The position numbers were made by a program, and so were the translations under genes. Below, piece after piece: positions 17,589 to 28,587 of a stretch of DNA of 64,000 bases. The stretch is from positions 62,157 through 126,156 of the forward strand of contig NZ_AZWQ01000010.1 in the NCBI RefSeq assembly GCF_000514815.1, read 5' to 3'. Every line of letters starts with the position of its first letter. The stretch's first letter is position 1. Under the pieces are notes generated by a model. It was not told the origin of the DNA. It searched no databases and saw only the letters and a list, made by a program, of their open reading frames with translations. Source of the DNA: Salinispora fenicalii. Lineage in GTDB: Bacteria; Actinomycetota; Actinomycetes; Mycobacteriales; Micromonosporaceae.

Positions 17589-18545
17589 ATGCGGGAAGCG
17601 GGTCGTCCCGGGCTCCGGCGCCGTGCGCGGGGGCGGCCCCGCCGCGAACCCGGCCCGTTGGCCTGGGCGGTCGCCCGGGTCGTGGTCCGCACCGCTACCG
17701 CCACCACCCGCCTGGTGACCGGTCTGCTCGGCACCAGCCCGGTGGCCGGCCGGGAACGGATCAGCGAGGACGAGTTGCGCGACCTGGTCGCGGCGGCGAC
17801 CGTGCTGGATCCGGTGGAACGGCGGATCATTGACGAGGTCCTTGTGGCTGGGGCGAGCCTGGTACGCGAGGTGATGATGCCGCGTACCGAGGTGGTATTT
17901 CTCTCCACCGCGTTGACCACCGCCCAAGCGGAACACCTGGTCCGGGTCGAGCCGCACACCCGCTACCCGGTGGTTGACGGGACCCACGACGACGTGGTCG
18001 GCTTCGTGCACCTACACGACGTGCTGCTTCGTCCGGACGAAGATCCGCTGGTCACGGTCGGCGAGCTGGCCCGGGAGGTCAAGCGTCTGCCCGGCAGTAA
18101 GCGGGTGCTCTCGGCCCTGACCGAGATGCGCCGGGAGGGGCATCATCTGGCGGTGGTCATCGATGAGTACGGGGGGACCGCCGGCATCGTCACCTGTGAG
18201 GACCTGATTGAGGAGCTGGTCGGCGAACTGCACGACGAGTACGACACGCCGCCGGAGCCGACCAACGCCGGCCTACCCACCACCGTTGACGGTCGGCTGA
18301 ACCTGGCCGACTTCGCCGAGCGAACCGGGGTGAATCTGCCGACCGGACCGTACGAGACGGTTGGTGGCTATGTCATGGCCGCGCTGGGCCGGCTGCCGGT
18401 GGCCGGCGACGAGGTATCGGTGACCGTGGCGCCGGTGGAGCCGGTGGACCAGACACCCGGAGGTTGGCGGTTGCGGGTGCTGGCGCTGGAGGGGCGTCGG
18501 GTGGCCCGGGTGACGGTAGCCGCAGCTCGGCCAGCCGAGTCGTGA
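17589..18545 (+). CDS. CorC/HlyC-type CBS-domain protein lacking DUF21
   Basis: A protein of about 318 residues with a CBS pair (REVMMPRTEVVFL... to RYPVVDG...VGFVHLHDVLL), the VIDEYGGTAGIVTCEDLIEELVGEL junction, and a C-terminal CorC_HlyC domain (VDGRLNLADF...GGYVMAALGRLP). Full-length CNNM/hemolysin-C proteins start with a four-helix DUF21 membrane domain. Here only its last juxtamembrane piece (LAWAVARVVVRTATATTRLVTG) is visible. The upstream in-frame sequence back to GTG 17460 does not look like a membrane domain. It may be soluble or peripheral, or a 5'-truncated gene. The ATG at 17589 is one reasonable start. Confidence 0.75.
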   Translation: MREAGRPGLRRRARGRPRREPGPLAWAVARVVVRTATATTRLVTGLLGTSPVAGRERISEDELRDLVAAATVLDPVERRIIDEVLVAGASLVREVMMPRTEVVFLSTALTTAQAEHLVRVEPHTRYPVVDGTHDDVVGFVHLHDVLLRPDEDPLVTVGELAREVKRLPGSKRVLSALTEMRREGHHLAVVIDEYGGTAGIVTCEDLIEELVGELHDEYDTPPEPTNAGLPTTVDGRLNLADFAERTGVNLPTGPYETVGGYVMAALGRLPVAGDEVSVTVAPVEPVDQTPGGWRLRVLALEGRRVARVTVAAARPAES

Positions 18546-18598
18546 CGGGAGACGGGGCTTCCCACCCAGCTCGGCCGCGATTGACCCGCCGGCCCGTC

Positions 18599-19661
<1,063 letters not shown>

Positions 19662-19676
19662 CCAGCGACGCGACGT

Positions 19677-20270
19677 GTGCGGGTGAGTGGAATGGAACCG
19701 GTGGCCAACGGGATGACACGAGGCGTGGACCTGCGGGACGGGCCGTCGGCGGCCGGCGGCACAATCCAGATCGGCATTGCGGTGGACATCCCCGAGCCCT
19801 GGGGGAGTGTGCTGACCGAGCGGCGGATGGCGGCGGGGGACCAGCAGGCCGTCCCGGCGCACGTGACGCTGCTCGGGCCGACCGAGATTCCGGGCGCTGC
19901 CCTGCCGGCTGTCGAACGGCACCTGACCGCGGTCGCCGCCGCGCACCTTCCGTTCACCCTGCACCTGCGCGGGACCGGGACGTTCCGACCGGTCACCCAG
20001 GTGGTCTTCGTAACGGTGGCGACGGGGATCAGCGAGTGCGAGCTGCTCGCCGCGGCGATCCGGGCCGCCCCAGAGCTACACCGGGAAACCCGCTTTCCGT
20101 ATCACCCACACGTCACGGTGGCGCAGGATGTCTCACCCGAGGCGCTGGACCAGGCGTACGAGGACCTGGCCGACTTTTCGGCGATGTTTGGGGTGGAGGC
20201 GTTCACCCTCTTCTCCCACAGTGGCCAGACGCGGTGGCAGCCCCGGCGGGACTTTCGGCTCGGCGGCTGA
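19677..20270 (+). CDS. 2'-5' RNA ligase / 2H phosphoesterase family protein
   Basis: A cytoplasmic 2H-phosphoesterase superfamily protein of up to 197 residues. The two hallmark HxT/S motifs are present: PAHVTLLGP near residue 62 and HPHVTVAQ near residue 142. These are the catalytic histidines of 2'-5' RNA ligases, tRNA cyclic phosphodiesterases and relatives. The substrate cannot be told from sequence. GTG 19677, ATG 19692 and ATG 19713 are possible starts, and the first 30 residues look dispensable. It sits 15 bases after trpS, so the two may be co-transcribed. Confidence 0.8.
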   Translation: MRVSGMEPVANGMTRGVDLRDGPSAAGGTIQIGIAVDIPEPWGSVLTERRMAAGDQQAVPAHVTLLGPTEIPGAALPAVERHLTAVAAAHLPFTLHLRGTGTFRPVTQVVFVTVATGISECELLAAAIRAAPELHRETRFPYHPHVTVAQDVSPEALDQAYEDLADFSAMFGVEAFTLFSHSGQTRWQPRRDFRLGG

Positions 20271-20280
20271 ACCGGTGCCC

Positions 20281-20353
20281 CGCCCCGGCGGCCTAGCCCG
20301 TACCCGCCTCGGCGGCGTAGCCCGTACCCTGCCCCGGCGGCGCAACCCGTACC
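20281..20353. repeat. Three imperfect 24-25 bp tandem repeats
   Basis: Units at 20281-20304, 20305-20328 and 20329-20353 share the core GGCGGC(C/G)(T/C)A(G/A)CCCGTACC. They lie between the 2H-phosphoesterase and yihY genes in a stretch with no coding potential. Confidence 0.7.
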
Positions 20354-20432
20354 CCGCCCCTGGGGCCGCGGCGGTCCAGGCTTACCGCGGGGGATGCCGG
20401 CGCGCCGGCGACAGCTCGGCGAGGATGGCAGG

Positions 20433-21422
20433 GTGAACGTGTTCCGCCGTATCCAGGCGGGTGTCCACGGGCGGATCACCACCGCGCGGCGCCGCTATCC
20501 GGCCTTCGACCACGGGTTGCGGGCGGCCCTGCTCTACAACCGTCGGCTCGGCAGCCGGCTCGCCGCTGCGATCGCGTATTACGGCTTCTTTGCGGTCTTC
20601 GCGCTGGCCCTCGTCGCCTACTCCGTCTTCGGGGCGATCCTGGAGGGCAACACCGAGGTCAATGCCGCCGCGGCGGGGTTCCTCCGGGAGAACTTGCCCT
20701 TCCTCGACCCGGTGCAGGTCGCCGAGAGTAGCGGGACCGTCGGCGTGGTCGGTCTGACCATCCTGGTCTTCACCGGGGTCGGCTGGGTGGAGGCGATCCG
20801 TTCCTCCCAGCGATTCCTGTACGGCCTCGACCAACAACCTGGCAACTTTGTCGTTCGCCGGCTGGTCGATCTGGGCGTGCTGCTGGTGGTGTTCGTGCTG
20901 CTCGGCGTCTCGGTGGCGGCGGTGGACACGTTGGAGTCGTTGCTGCGGTGGTTGCTGGGCAGCGCCGGCTCGGCCGGGCTCACCGCGATCAGTGCGGTGC
21001 TCAGTATCTTCGTGAACGTGGTGCTGGCGACCCTACTGTTGGTGGCGGTGCCCCGGCTGCGGCCAAGCCGGGTCCGCCTGCGCCCGGCGGTGCTGCTGGT
21101 GGCGGTGGGTATCACCCTGCTTAACACCATCGGGCGGTACTACGTGGTGCGGACCGAGCGGAACCCGGCGTACACGGTGGTGGCGGGCGCGGTGGGGCTG
21201 CTGCTCTACCTCTACCTGCTCAACCAACTCGTGCTCTTCGGCGCGGCGTTGGTGGCTACCGACACCCGGGGACAGGTGGTGGACCTCGCGGCGGAGCCGG
21301 TAGCGGCTGATCAGGAGGGGGACCTCCCGCCTCCCGGGCAGACGAGTGCGAACAAGCCGACGGCACCCGAACCAGGGACGGAGCGTCGAACCGGGGATCC
21401 ACCCGCGGCCGGGGAACGATGA
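20433..21422 (+). CDS. YihY/BrkB family inner-membrane protein
   Basis: A 329-residue polytopic membrane protein. The N-terminal AIAYYGFFAVFALALVAYSVFG matches the YihY/virulence factor BrkB family (formerly mis-called ribonuclease BN). About six hydrophobic segments follow, including the FTGVGWVEAIRSSQRFLYGL block that is characteristic of the family. The C-terminal 60 residues are hydrophilic and Pro/Glu-rich, presumably cytoplasmic. The physiological role is unknown. The start at GTG 20433 follows GGATGGCAGG; an upstream in-frame start at 20394 is possible. The next gene starts within 20 bases. Confidence 0.85.
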   Translation: MNVFRRIQAGVHGRITTARRRYPAFDHGLRAALLYNRRLGSRLAAAIAYYGFFAVFALALVAYSVFGAILEGNTEVNAAAAGFLRENLPFLDPVQVAESSGTVGVVGLTILVFTGVGWVEAIRSSQRFLYGLDQQPGNFVVRRLVDLGVLLVVFVLLGVSVAAVDTLESLLRWLLGSAGSAGLTAISAVLSIFVNVVLATLLLVAVPRLRPSRVRLRPAVLLVAVGITLLNTIGRYYVVRTERNPAYTVVAGAVGLLLYLYLLNQLVLFGAALVATDTRGQVVDLAAEPVAADQEGDLPPPGQTSANKPTAPEPGTERRTGDPPAAGER

Positions 21423-21441
21423 TTGGCGGGTGGGCGCTCTC

Positions 21442-21876
21442 GTGACACTCGACCTGCCGGACGACTCACCGATGCTCGACCTGCCGTGGATCATCACCTT
21501 CGGGCCGCTCGGCGACGTCGACGAGTGGGAGCCGGTGGTCTGCGGCCCGTACGAGCGGGCGCCTGCGCTGGCGCTGGCCGAGGTGATGGTGGCGGAGGAG
21601 GCGCTGATGGCGGTGGTCGAGCCGCTGCTGCCGGCGGTGTCGGCTGACCAGATCCGCGATGAGATCACCGCGGCCCAGTCCGCCGCCGAGGAGGAGGCGG
21701 CGGCACAGACGGACAGCGCCGAGCTCTACGGCAACTTCGAGGACACCTTTGACGAGGAGCTGGAGGCGGCGGCGGAGCGGGACCAGGGTGTCCAGCCGGC
21801 GATGCCGCCGAGCGAGGCCGCGATCCGGGCAGGCTTCGCCCGGATCGCGGCGAAGTTGCCCGGCCTCGAGCGTTGA
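21442..21876 (+). CDS. Hypothetical acidic protein
   Basis: I do not recognise this 144-residue protein. It begins VTLDLPDDSPMLDLPWIITFG, has no membrane segment or signal peptide, and is acidic and Ala/Glu-rich in the middle (AAQSAAEEEAAAQTDSAELYG), suggesting helix or coiled coil. The C-terminus (AAIRAGFARIAAKLPGL) is amphipathic. It follows the yihY-like gene directly and may be translated together with it. Alternative starts are GTG 21430 or further upstream inside the yihY coding region. Confidence 0.55.
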   Translation: MTLDLPDDSPMLDLPWIITFGPLGDVDEWEPVVCGPYERAPALALAEVMVAEEALMAVVEPLLPAVSADQIRDEITAAQSAAEEEAAAQTDSAELYGNFEDTFDEELEAAAERDQGVQPAMPPSEAAIRAGFARIAAKLPGLER

Positions 21877-21951
21877 CCGCGCCGGTCGGCTGCCCAGCCG
21901 CCCGGCGGCCCGGGGCACGCCGAACGACCAGGTTGACTGGGGCTTACCCGC

Positions 21952-23583
<1,632 letters not shown>

Positions 23584-23655
23584 GAGGGGTTCCCCGATCT
23601 CGCGCGGTACGGCAGTCTCCGGCGCGGGCAGGGGTGGTGGCGCCGGTTGCTGTGC

Positions 23656-23702
23656 AGAATGCCGGCAAGGGCTTGCAAGAGTCAAGCAGACCTTGCGCAA
23701 GG
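23656..23702 (-). promoter_or_regulatory. Promoter and twin operators of the alpha-glucosidase gene
   Basis: On the minus strand, TTGACT (complement of 23680-23685), an 18-base spacer and CATTCT (complement of 23656-23661) make a plausible sigma-70 type promoter. The palindrome CTTGCAAG (23672-23679) lies in the spacer next to the -35, and CCTTGCGCAAGG (23691-23702) lies just upstream. This is a fitting arrangement for repression by the adjacent LacI protein. Confidence 0.55.
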
Positions 23703-23755
23703 TTGCCTCGGTGCTCGCTTCCCGGTCGGCACCCGACGGGGCGGACGGCGGGTAT

Positions 23756-24823
23756 TCAGACCGAGACCGCCAAGGGGGACGGGGAGGGTCCACCGGGTTC
23801 GACGTCGGGCGTCCGGGCAACCGCGGTCGAGCCGCGTACCACCAGCTCTGGCCGGAACAGGTACTCCGAGTGTGGGGCGGCATGCCCGTTGATCTCGTCC
23901 ACCAGGGCCCGGACGGCGGCAACCGCCATCGCCGCGACCGGTTGACGCACGGTGGTCAGGGGTGGGTCGGTGAAGGCCATCAGCGGGGAGTCGTCGTATC
24001 CGACGACGGAGATGTCGCGGGGCACGGTGAGCCCGCGCTGCCGGGCGGCGCGGATTGCGCCCAGCGCCATCGGGTCGGAGCCGCAGACCAAACCGGTGAC
24101 ACCGCGGTCCAGCAAGCGGGCAGCGGCGGCCTCGCCCCCCTCGACGCCGAAGAGGGAGAGCTCGGTCAGCTCGGTGAGCTCGGCCTCGGAGACATCGGTG
24201 CGGCGCCGCATGGCGGCCTTGTAGCCGGCGACCTTGCGCTGTACCGGGACGAACCGGTTCGGTCCGGTGATCAGGCCGATCCGTCGGTGCCCCAGTGCGA
24301 CCAGATGGGTGACGGCCAACTCGGCGGCCTCCCGGTCGTCACAGGAGATGAAGGGCGCCGGGAGGTTCGGGGCATAGCCGTTGACCATGACAACCGGCAG
24401 TGGGCGGGCGATCAGTGCACGGTACCGCTCGTGGTCGGCGGCGGTGTCAGCGTGCAGGCCGGAGACGAAAACGATGCCGGAGACCTGCCGGTCGAGCAGC
24501 ATCTCGACGTATTCGTCTTCCCGGATTCCGCCGGGGGTCTGGGTGCAGAGCACAGGGGTGAAGCCGGTCGGCGCCAGCGCCGACTCGATGATCTGCGCGA
24601 AGGCGGGAAAGATCGGGTTGTCGAGCTCCGGGACGACCAGGCCCACCAGCCCGGCGCAGCGTTTGCGCAGCCGGGCCGGGCGTTCGTAGCCGAGCACATC
24701 GAGGGCGGTCAGGACGGCCTGTCGGGTCTCGGGCGCCACTCCGGGCCGGTCGTTGAGCACCCGCGAGACGGTGGCCTCACTGACCTCTGCCTGCTGGGCG
24801 ATGTCGGACAGTCGAGCGCGCAT
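23756..24823 (-). CDS. LacI family transcriptional regulator of the alpha-glucoside locus
   Basis: A 355-residue sugar-responsive repressor. The N-terminal LacI helix-turn-helix and hinge read LSDIAQQAEVSEATVSRVLNDRPGV, followed by a periplasmic-binding-protein-like effector domain (GLVVPELDNPIFPAFAQ ... VSVVGYDDSPLMAFTDPPLTTV). The ATG at 24823 is the family-typical start (MRARLSDIA). The longer upstream frame is low-complexity and overlaps the operator region. It is divergent from the binding-protein gene and upstream of the glucosidase on the same strand. CTTGC/GCAAG palindromes lie at its own and both neighbouring promoters, so it probably controls all three units. Confidence 0.93.
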   Translation of the reverse strand: MRARLSDIAQQAEVSEATVSRVLNDRPGVAPETRQAVLTALDVLGYERPARLRKRCAGLVGLVVPELDNPIFPAFAQIIESALAPTGFTPVLCTQTPGGIREDEYVEMLLDRQVSGIVFVSGLHADTAADHERYRALIARPLPVVMVNGYAPNLPAPFISCDDREAAELAVTHLVALGHRRIGLITGPNRFVPVQRKVAGYKAAMRRRTDVSEAELTELTELSLFGVEGGEAAAARLLDRGVTGLVCGSDPMALGAIRAARQRGLTVPRDISVVGYDDSPLMAFTDPPLTTVRQPVAAMAVAAVRALVDEINGHAAPHSEYLFRPELVVRGSTAVARTPDVEPGGPSPSPLAVSV

Positions 24824-24863
24824 GGCGGCACTGTAGCTCACCGGATGGTTCTTTCGCTGCCAG

Positions 24864-24875
24864 GCAAGTTCTTGC
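24864..24875. promoter_or_regulatory. Palindrome GCAAGTTCTTGC upstream of the LacI gene
   Basis: A perfect 12-base inverted repeat, 41 bases upstream of the LacI start codon. It shares the CTTGC/GCAAG half-sites with the glucosidase operators. CTTGCAG-type half-sites are known for the maltose regulator MalR of Streptomyces, so autoregulation is likely. Confidence 0.5.
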
Positions 24876-25083
24876 AGCTCTGGTTCCGGGGCCTGCTGGG
24901 CTGGAGCCGGAGACGACGATTGGTTCGTGGCGGCCCCAGAGTCGACTGCATCGAGCAGCATCAACGCAGCGGGCGGGCTGGGGTTGCAGCGGATGGGGGT
25001 GACGGTCGATCGCCGTCCGGGCCTGCCTTTTGTCGCAGAAGCCCGACATGAGGCGGGTCTAGATGACAAGATGACCCCGGTTA

Positions 25084-25134
25084 TTGCAAGACGGTTCGCA
25101 AAGGGTTTCTAACTTAGAAAACTCTTGCTAGTGT
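25084..25134 (+). promoter_or_regulatory. Promoter/operator region of the sugar ABC transporter
   Basis: Contains TTGC-N10-GCAA (25084-25101), a perfect 15-base palindrome TTTCTAACTTAGAAA (25106-25120) and a possible -10 TAGTGT at 25129-25134. The palindrome would cover the -35 position. This stretch is noticeably more AT-rich than its surroundings. It lies 35-85 bases before the binding-protein ATG. Confidence 0.5.
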
Positions 25135-25168
25135 CCCGCCGACACCGGCAGGCAATCTAGGAGCGAAC

Positions 25169-26470
25169 ATGCGTCGCACAGCCAAGGGAGTCGCCGTACT
25201 CGCCTCCGCCGCCCTTGCTCTGACCCTCGTCGCCTGTGGCGAGGACGAGCAGAGCGCGGGGGAAGGGTCAACGACCGACCCCGCAGCCATGAAGGCTGAA
25301 CTGACCTGGTGGGACACCTCGGACCCGAAGAACGAGGGTCCGGTTTTCCAGGAGCTGATCGCCAAGTTCAACCAGACCTATCCGAACGTGAAGATCAACT
25401 ATCAGTCGGTCCCGTTCGGTGAGGCGCAGAACCAGTTCAAGACGGCAGCGCAGGCCGAGGCCGGTGCGCCGGACATCCTGCGGGCGGAGGTGGCGTGGGT
25501 TCCGGAGTTCGCCTCGCTGGGCTACCTCTACGCGCTGGACGGCTCCGAACTGCTCGCCGACGCGTCGGACTTCCTGGCTACCCCGCTCGCCTCGAACAAG
25601 TACGACGGCAAGACCTATGGCGTCCCACAGGTGACCGACACGCTGTCGCTCATGTACAACAAGAAGCTGTTGGCCGAGGCGGGTGTCGCCGCCGCGCCGA
25701 CGACCTGGGCCGAGCTGAAGACCGCCGCCCAGGCCGTCAAGGAGAAGACCGGCGCGGACGGCCTCTACCTCAATCCGGCGGGCTACTTCCTGCTGCCGTT
25801 CCTCTACGGCGAGGGCGGGGACCTGGTAGATGTCCCGGCCAAGAAGATCGTCGTCGGCTCAGACCAGAACGTGGCCGGGCTGAAGATCGCCAAGGATCTG
25901 ATCGACAGCGGCGCGGCCGTCCAGCCGCCCGCGACGGACTCCTACGGAACCATGATGACCCTCTTCAAGGAAGAGAAGGTCGCCATGATCATTAATGGCC
26001 CCTGGGAGGTCAACAACGTTTCGCAGGCGCCGACCTTCGGCGGCGTGGAGAACCTCGGCATCGCTCCGGTCCCCGGCGGCTCGGCCCGGGCCGGCGGTCC
26101 GGTCGGTGGGCACAACTACACCGTCTGGTCCGGCATGCCGGAGGAGAAGGTCGAGGCCGCCGTCGCCTTCGTGGCCTTCATGAGCTCCACCGAATCACAG
26201 GCCTTCCTCGCCGAGAAGCTCGGGCTGCTGCCGACGCGCAAGTCGGCCTACGACCTCGACGCGGTGCGGAGCAATGCGATCGTGGCCGCGTACCAGCCGG
26301 CCGTCGAGGCCGCGGTCGGCCGCCCCTGGATCCCCGAGGCCGGCCAGTTCTTCGAACCGCTGGACCAGATGGCCACCGAGGTCCTGATCCAGAACCGGGA
26401 CCCGAAGGACGCGCTCGACGAGGTCGCGAAGAGGTACCAGGCGGAGGTCGTCACCGCGTACGGGTTCTGA
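25169..26470 (+). CDS. Sugar ABC transporter substrate-binding lipoprotein (MalE-like)
   Basis: An extracellular sugar-binding lipoprotein of 433 residues. The signal peptide MRRTAKGVAVLASAALALTL ends in a lipobox LVAC, with lipidated Cys at about residue 23. The mature part is a family-1 solute-binding protein (AELTWWDTSDPKNEGPVFQELI near its N-terminus, TDTLSLMYNKKLLAEAG, GPWEVNNVS). Homologues bind maltose or maltodextrins and other alpha-glucosides, which suits the linked glucosidase. The ATG at 25169 follows AGGAG. A stem-loop separates it from the permease genes. Confidence 0.93.
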   Translation: MRRTAKGVAVLASAALALTLVACGEDEQSAGEGSTTDPAAMKAELTWWDTSDPKNEGPVFQELIAKFNQTYPNVKINYQSVPFGEAQNQFKTAAQAEAGAPDILRAEVAWVPEFASLGYLYALDGSELLADASDFLATPLASNKYDGKTYGVPQVTDTLSLMYNKKLLAEAGVAAAPTTWAELKTAAQAVKEKTGADGLYLNPAGYFLLPFLYGEGGDLVDVPAKKIVVGSDQNVAGLKIAKDLIDSGAAVQPPATDSYGTMMTLFKEEKVAMIINGPWEVNNVSQAPTFGGVENLGIAPVPGGSARAGGPVGGHNYTVWSGMPEEKVEAAVAFVAFMSSTESQAFLAEKLGLLPTRKSAYDLDAVRSNAIVAAYQPAVEAAVGRPWIPEAGQFFEPLDQMATEVLIQNRDPKDALDEVAKRYQAEVVTAYGF

Positions 26471-26524
26471 TCCACCCGCCGGCGGGCAGGGGCCGGCGAC
26501 CACTCGTCCCTCGGTATCCGGCCG

Positions 26525-26551
26525 GGCCGGCGACCCCTCCGGTCGCCGGCC
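26525..26551 (+). terminator. Intercistronic stem-loop between binding protein and permease
   Basis: An 11-bp perfect inverted repeat, GGCCGGCGACC with GGTCGCCGGCC, has a 5-base loop. It lies 54 bases after the binding-protein stop and 30 bases before the permease start. It probably acts as a partial terminator or RNA stabiliser that allows more binding protein than permease. Confidence 0.55.
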
Positions 26552-26581
26552 AGCCGGCTCACCTACTGGAGCTCAGCTGAT

Positions 26582-27595
26582 ATGCGCACCGTGACCGCCG
26601 CGCCAGCGTCCGCACCGCCCGACCGTCGCTTCGCCCGCCCGTCTCGGCTTCGTCGTAGCTGGGACCGGAACTGGTACGCCTGGGCGATGGTCCTGCCGGT
26701 GGTGATCGTCCTGGCAGTCCTGATCTTCTATCCCCTCGGCCGGGGAATTTGGCTCTCCTTCACCAACCTCAACGAGGCCAACCAGGTGGCGGAGATCTGC
26801 ACCAAGTCGATCACCGGCGGTGAGGTCTGCGAGGAGAACCCCAACCGGTGGGAGTATGCGGGTCTGGACAACTACGTCCGGGTCCTCACCGGTGAGGTCG
26901 GCCGGTTCTGGGAGTGGACCGGGATCACCCTGATCTGGACCTTCGTCGGCGTCGCCTTCCACTTTGGTCTCGGACTTGGTCTCGCCATCCTGCTCAATCG
27001 CCCGATGCGCGGCCGTGGCCTCTACCGGGTGCTGCTGGTGCTGCCGTGGGCGGTGCCGGCCTTCGTCAGCGCCTTCGCCTGGAAGTTCATCTTCAACGAG
27101 CGCTTCGGCCTGGCGAACTCGCTGCTCACCACGCTCGGGGCCGACCCGTTCCCGTGGTTCTCCGAACGGTGGACCTCACTGTTCACCGCGATCGTCACCA
27201 ACGTCTGGCTCGGTGTGCCGTTCATGATGGTGGCGCTGCTCGGCGGGCTGCAGACCATTCCCGGTGAGCTCTACGAGGCGGCGGAGATCGATGGTGCGTC
27301 GCCATGGCAACGGTTCCGTACCGTCACGATGCCGGGCCTGCGCCCGACCAGCATGACCGTGATCCTGCTCGGCACCATCTGGACGTTCAACCTCTTCCCA
27401 GTCATCTTCCTGGTGACGGAGGGAGAGCCGGCCGGAGAGACCGAGATCCTGGTGACCGGCGCGTACCGGGCCGCCTTCGAGGGCATTCGCAACTACTCGC
27501 TCGCCTCCACGTACGGCGTGTTGATTCTCTCCATTCTCTTGGTCTTCTCCGTGTTCTACCGGCGGGCACTGCGTAAGCAAGGCGAGGTGTGGTGA
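26582..27595 (+). CDS. Sugar ABC transporter permease (MalF-like)
   Basis: A 337-residue inner membrane permease of the carbohydrate uptake family 1 type, with about six membrane helices. The first is MVLPVVIVLAVLIFYPLGRGIW near residue 40. The EAA loop YEAAEIDGASPWQRFRTVTMPG contacts the ATPase. It overlaps the next permease by one base (TGATG). No ATP-binding subunit is encoded nearby, so it probably uses a shared MsiK-type ATPase encoded elsewhere, as known in Streptomyces. Confidence 0.93.
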   Translation: MRTVTAAPASAPPDRRFARPSRLRRSWDRNWYAWAMVLPVVIVLAVLIFYPLGRGIWLSFTNLNEANQVAEICTKSITGGEVCEENPNRWEYAGLDNYVRVLTGEVGRFWEWTGITLIWTFVGVAFHFGLGLGLAILLNRPMRGRGLYRVLLVLPWAVPAFVSAFAWKFIFNERFGLANSLLTTLGADPFPWFSERWTSLFTAIVTNVWLGVPFMMVALLGGLQTIPGELYEAAEIDGASPWQRFRTVTMPGLRPTSMTVILLGTIWTFNLFPVIFLVTEGEPAGETEILVTGAYRAAFEGIRNYSLASTYGVLILSILLVFSVFYRRALRKQGEVW

Positions 27596-28527
27596 TGAGT
27601 CAATCGACCAGCTCCGGGACGGCCGCGGCAACGGTGGCCCCGATCGAGGCCGGGTCCACACCGGCCGCCCCGGCCGAGAGCGCGCGGCGTGCTGGTCGCA
27701 GTCGGCGTAGCCCAGCGACGTCGCTGCTGTTGCACGGGACCCTGATCGTCGCGTCGTTGATCGCGATCGGTCCGATCGTCTGGGTGCTGCTCTCCTCGTT
27801 CAAGCCCGGGTACGCGGTGCAGAGCAGCAACCTGACCCTGGTCCAGGATCCGACCCTGACCAACTACCGCTACGTGCTCTTCGACACCAGCTTTCTGCGG
27901 TGGCTGCTGAACTCGGTGATTGTGGCTGCCGGCACGATGGGGATCGGCATCTTCCTCTCGGCGACCACCGGTTACGCCGTCTCCCGGTTCAACTTCCCGG
28001 GCCGGCGCCCGTTGATGATGGTCTTCCTGGTCACCCAGATGTTTCCGGTGGCCATCCTGATCGTGCCGATTTACACGATCATGGCGCGGCTCGGGCTGAT
28101 CAACACGTTGCCGTCGCTGGTGATCGCCTACCTGACCATCGCGGTTCCGTTCTGCGCCTGGATGCTCAAGGGCTACTTCGACTCCATCCCCACCTCGCTG
28201 GACGAGGCGGCGGCGCTGGATGGCTGCGGCCCGTTCGCCACCTTCTGGCGGGTGGTGCTGCCACTGGCCCGCCCGGCCGTCGCGGTCACCGCCTTCTACA
28301 CCTTCCTCACCGCCTGGGGGGAGGTCGCGTACGCCTCGGCCTTCATCCAGACCGACAACCAGTTCACCCTGGCGTACGGGCTTCGGCAGTTCGTGCCGCA
28401 GTACAACCCGCAGTGGGAGTACCTGACGGCGGCGGCGGTGCTGGTGACGGTCCCGGCCGGGCTGGTCTTCCTGATCGCCCAACGGCACCTGGTCTCGGGC
28501 CTCACCGCGGGTGGTACGAAGGGCTGA
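27595..28527 (+). CDS. Sugar ABC transporter permease (MalG-like)
   Basis: Second permease of the sugar transporter, 310 residues. An unusually long hydrophilic N-terminus (about 45 residues, Ser/Thr/Ala-rich with RRAGRSRRSP) precedes six membrane helices starting at LLLHGTLIVASLIAIGPIVW. The EAA loop is SLDEAAALDGCGPFATFWRVVLPL. The start ATG at 27595 overlaps the stop of the first permease. The transporter lacks a dedicated ATPase. Confidence 0.93.
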   Translation: MSQSTSSGTAAATVAPIEAGSTPAAPAESARRAGRSRRSPATSLLLHGTLIVASLIAIGPIVWVLLSSFKPGYAVQSSNLTLVQDPTLTNYRYVLFDTSFLRWLLNSVIVAAGTMGIGIFLSATTGYAVSRFNFPGRRPLMMVFLVTQMFPVAILIVPIYTIMARLGLINTLPSLVIAYLTIAVPFCAWMLKGYFDSIPTSLDEAAALDGCGPFATFWRVVLPLARPAVAVTAFYTFLTAWGEVAYASAFIQTDNQFTLAYGLRQFVPQYNPQWEYLTAAAVLVTVPAGLVFLIAQRHLVSGLTAGGTKG

Positions 28528-28587
28528 CGCGCCGATCGACCGAGCCCCTCTACTACGACCCGTCGTTGGTGCGGGAGGATAGGCCGT

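Noticed and set aside
24824..25069. An 82-codon N-terminal extension of the LacI protein.
   Set aside because: It precedes the standard LacI helix-turn-helix start, is low in complexity, and overlaps the operator at 24864.
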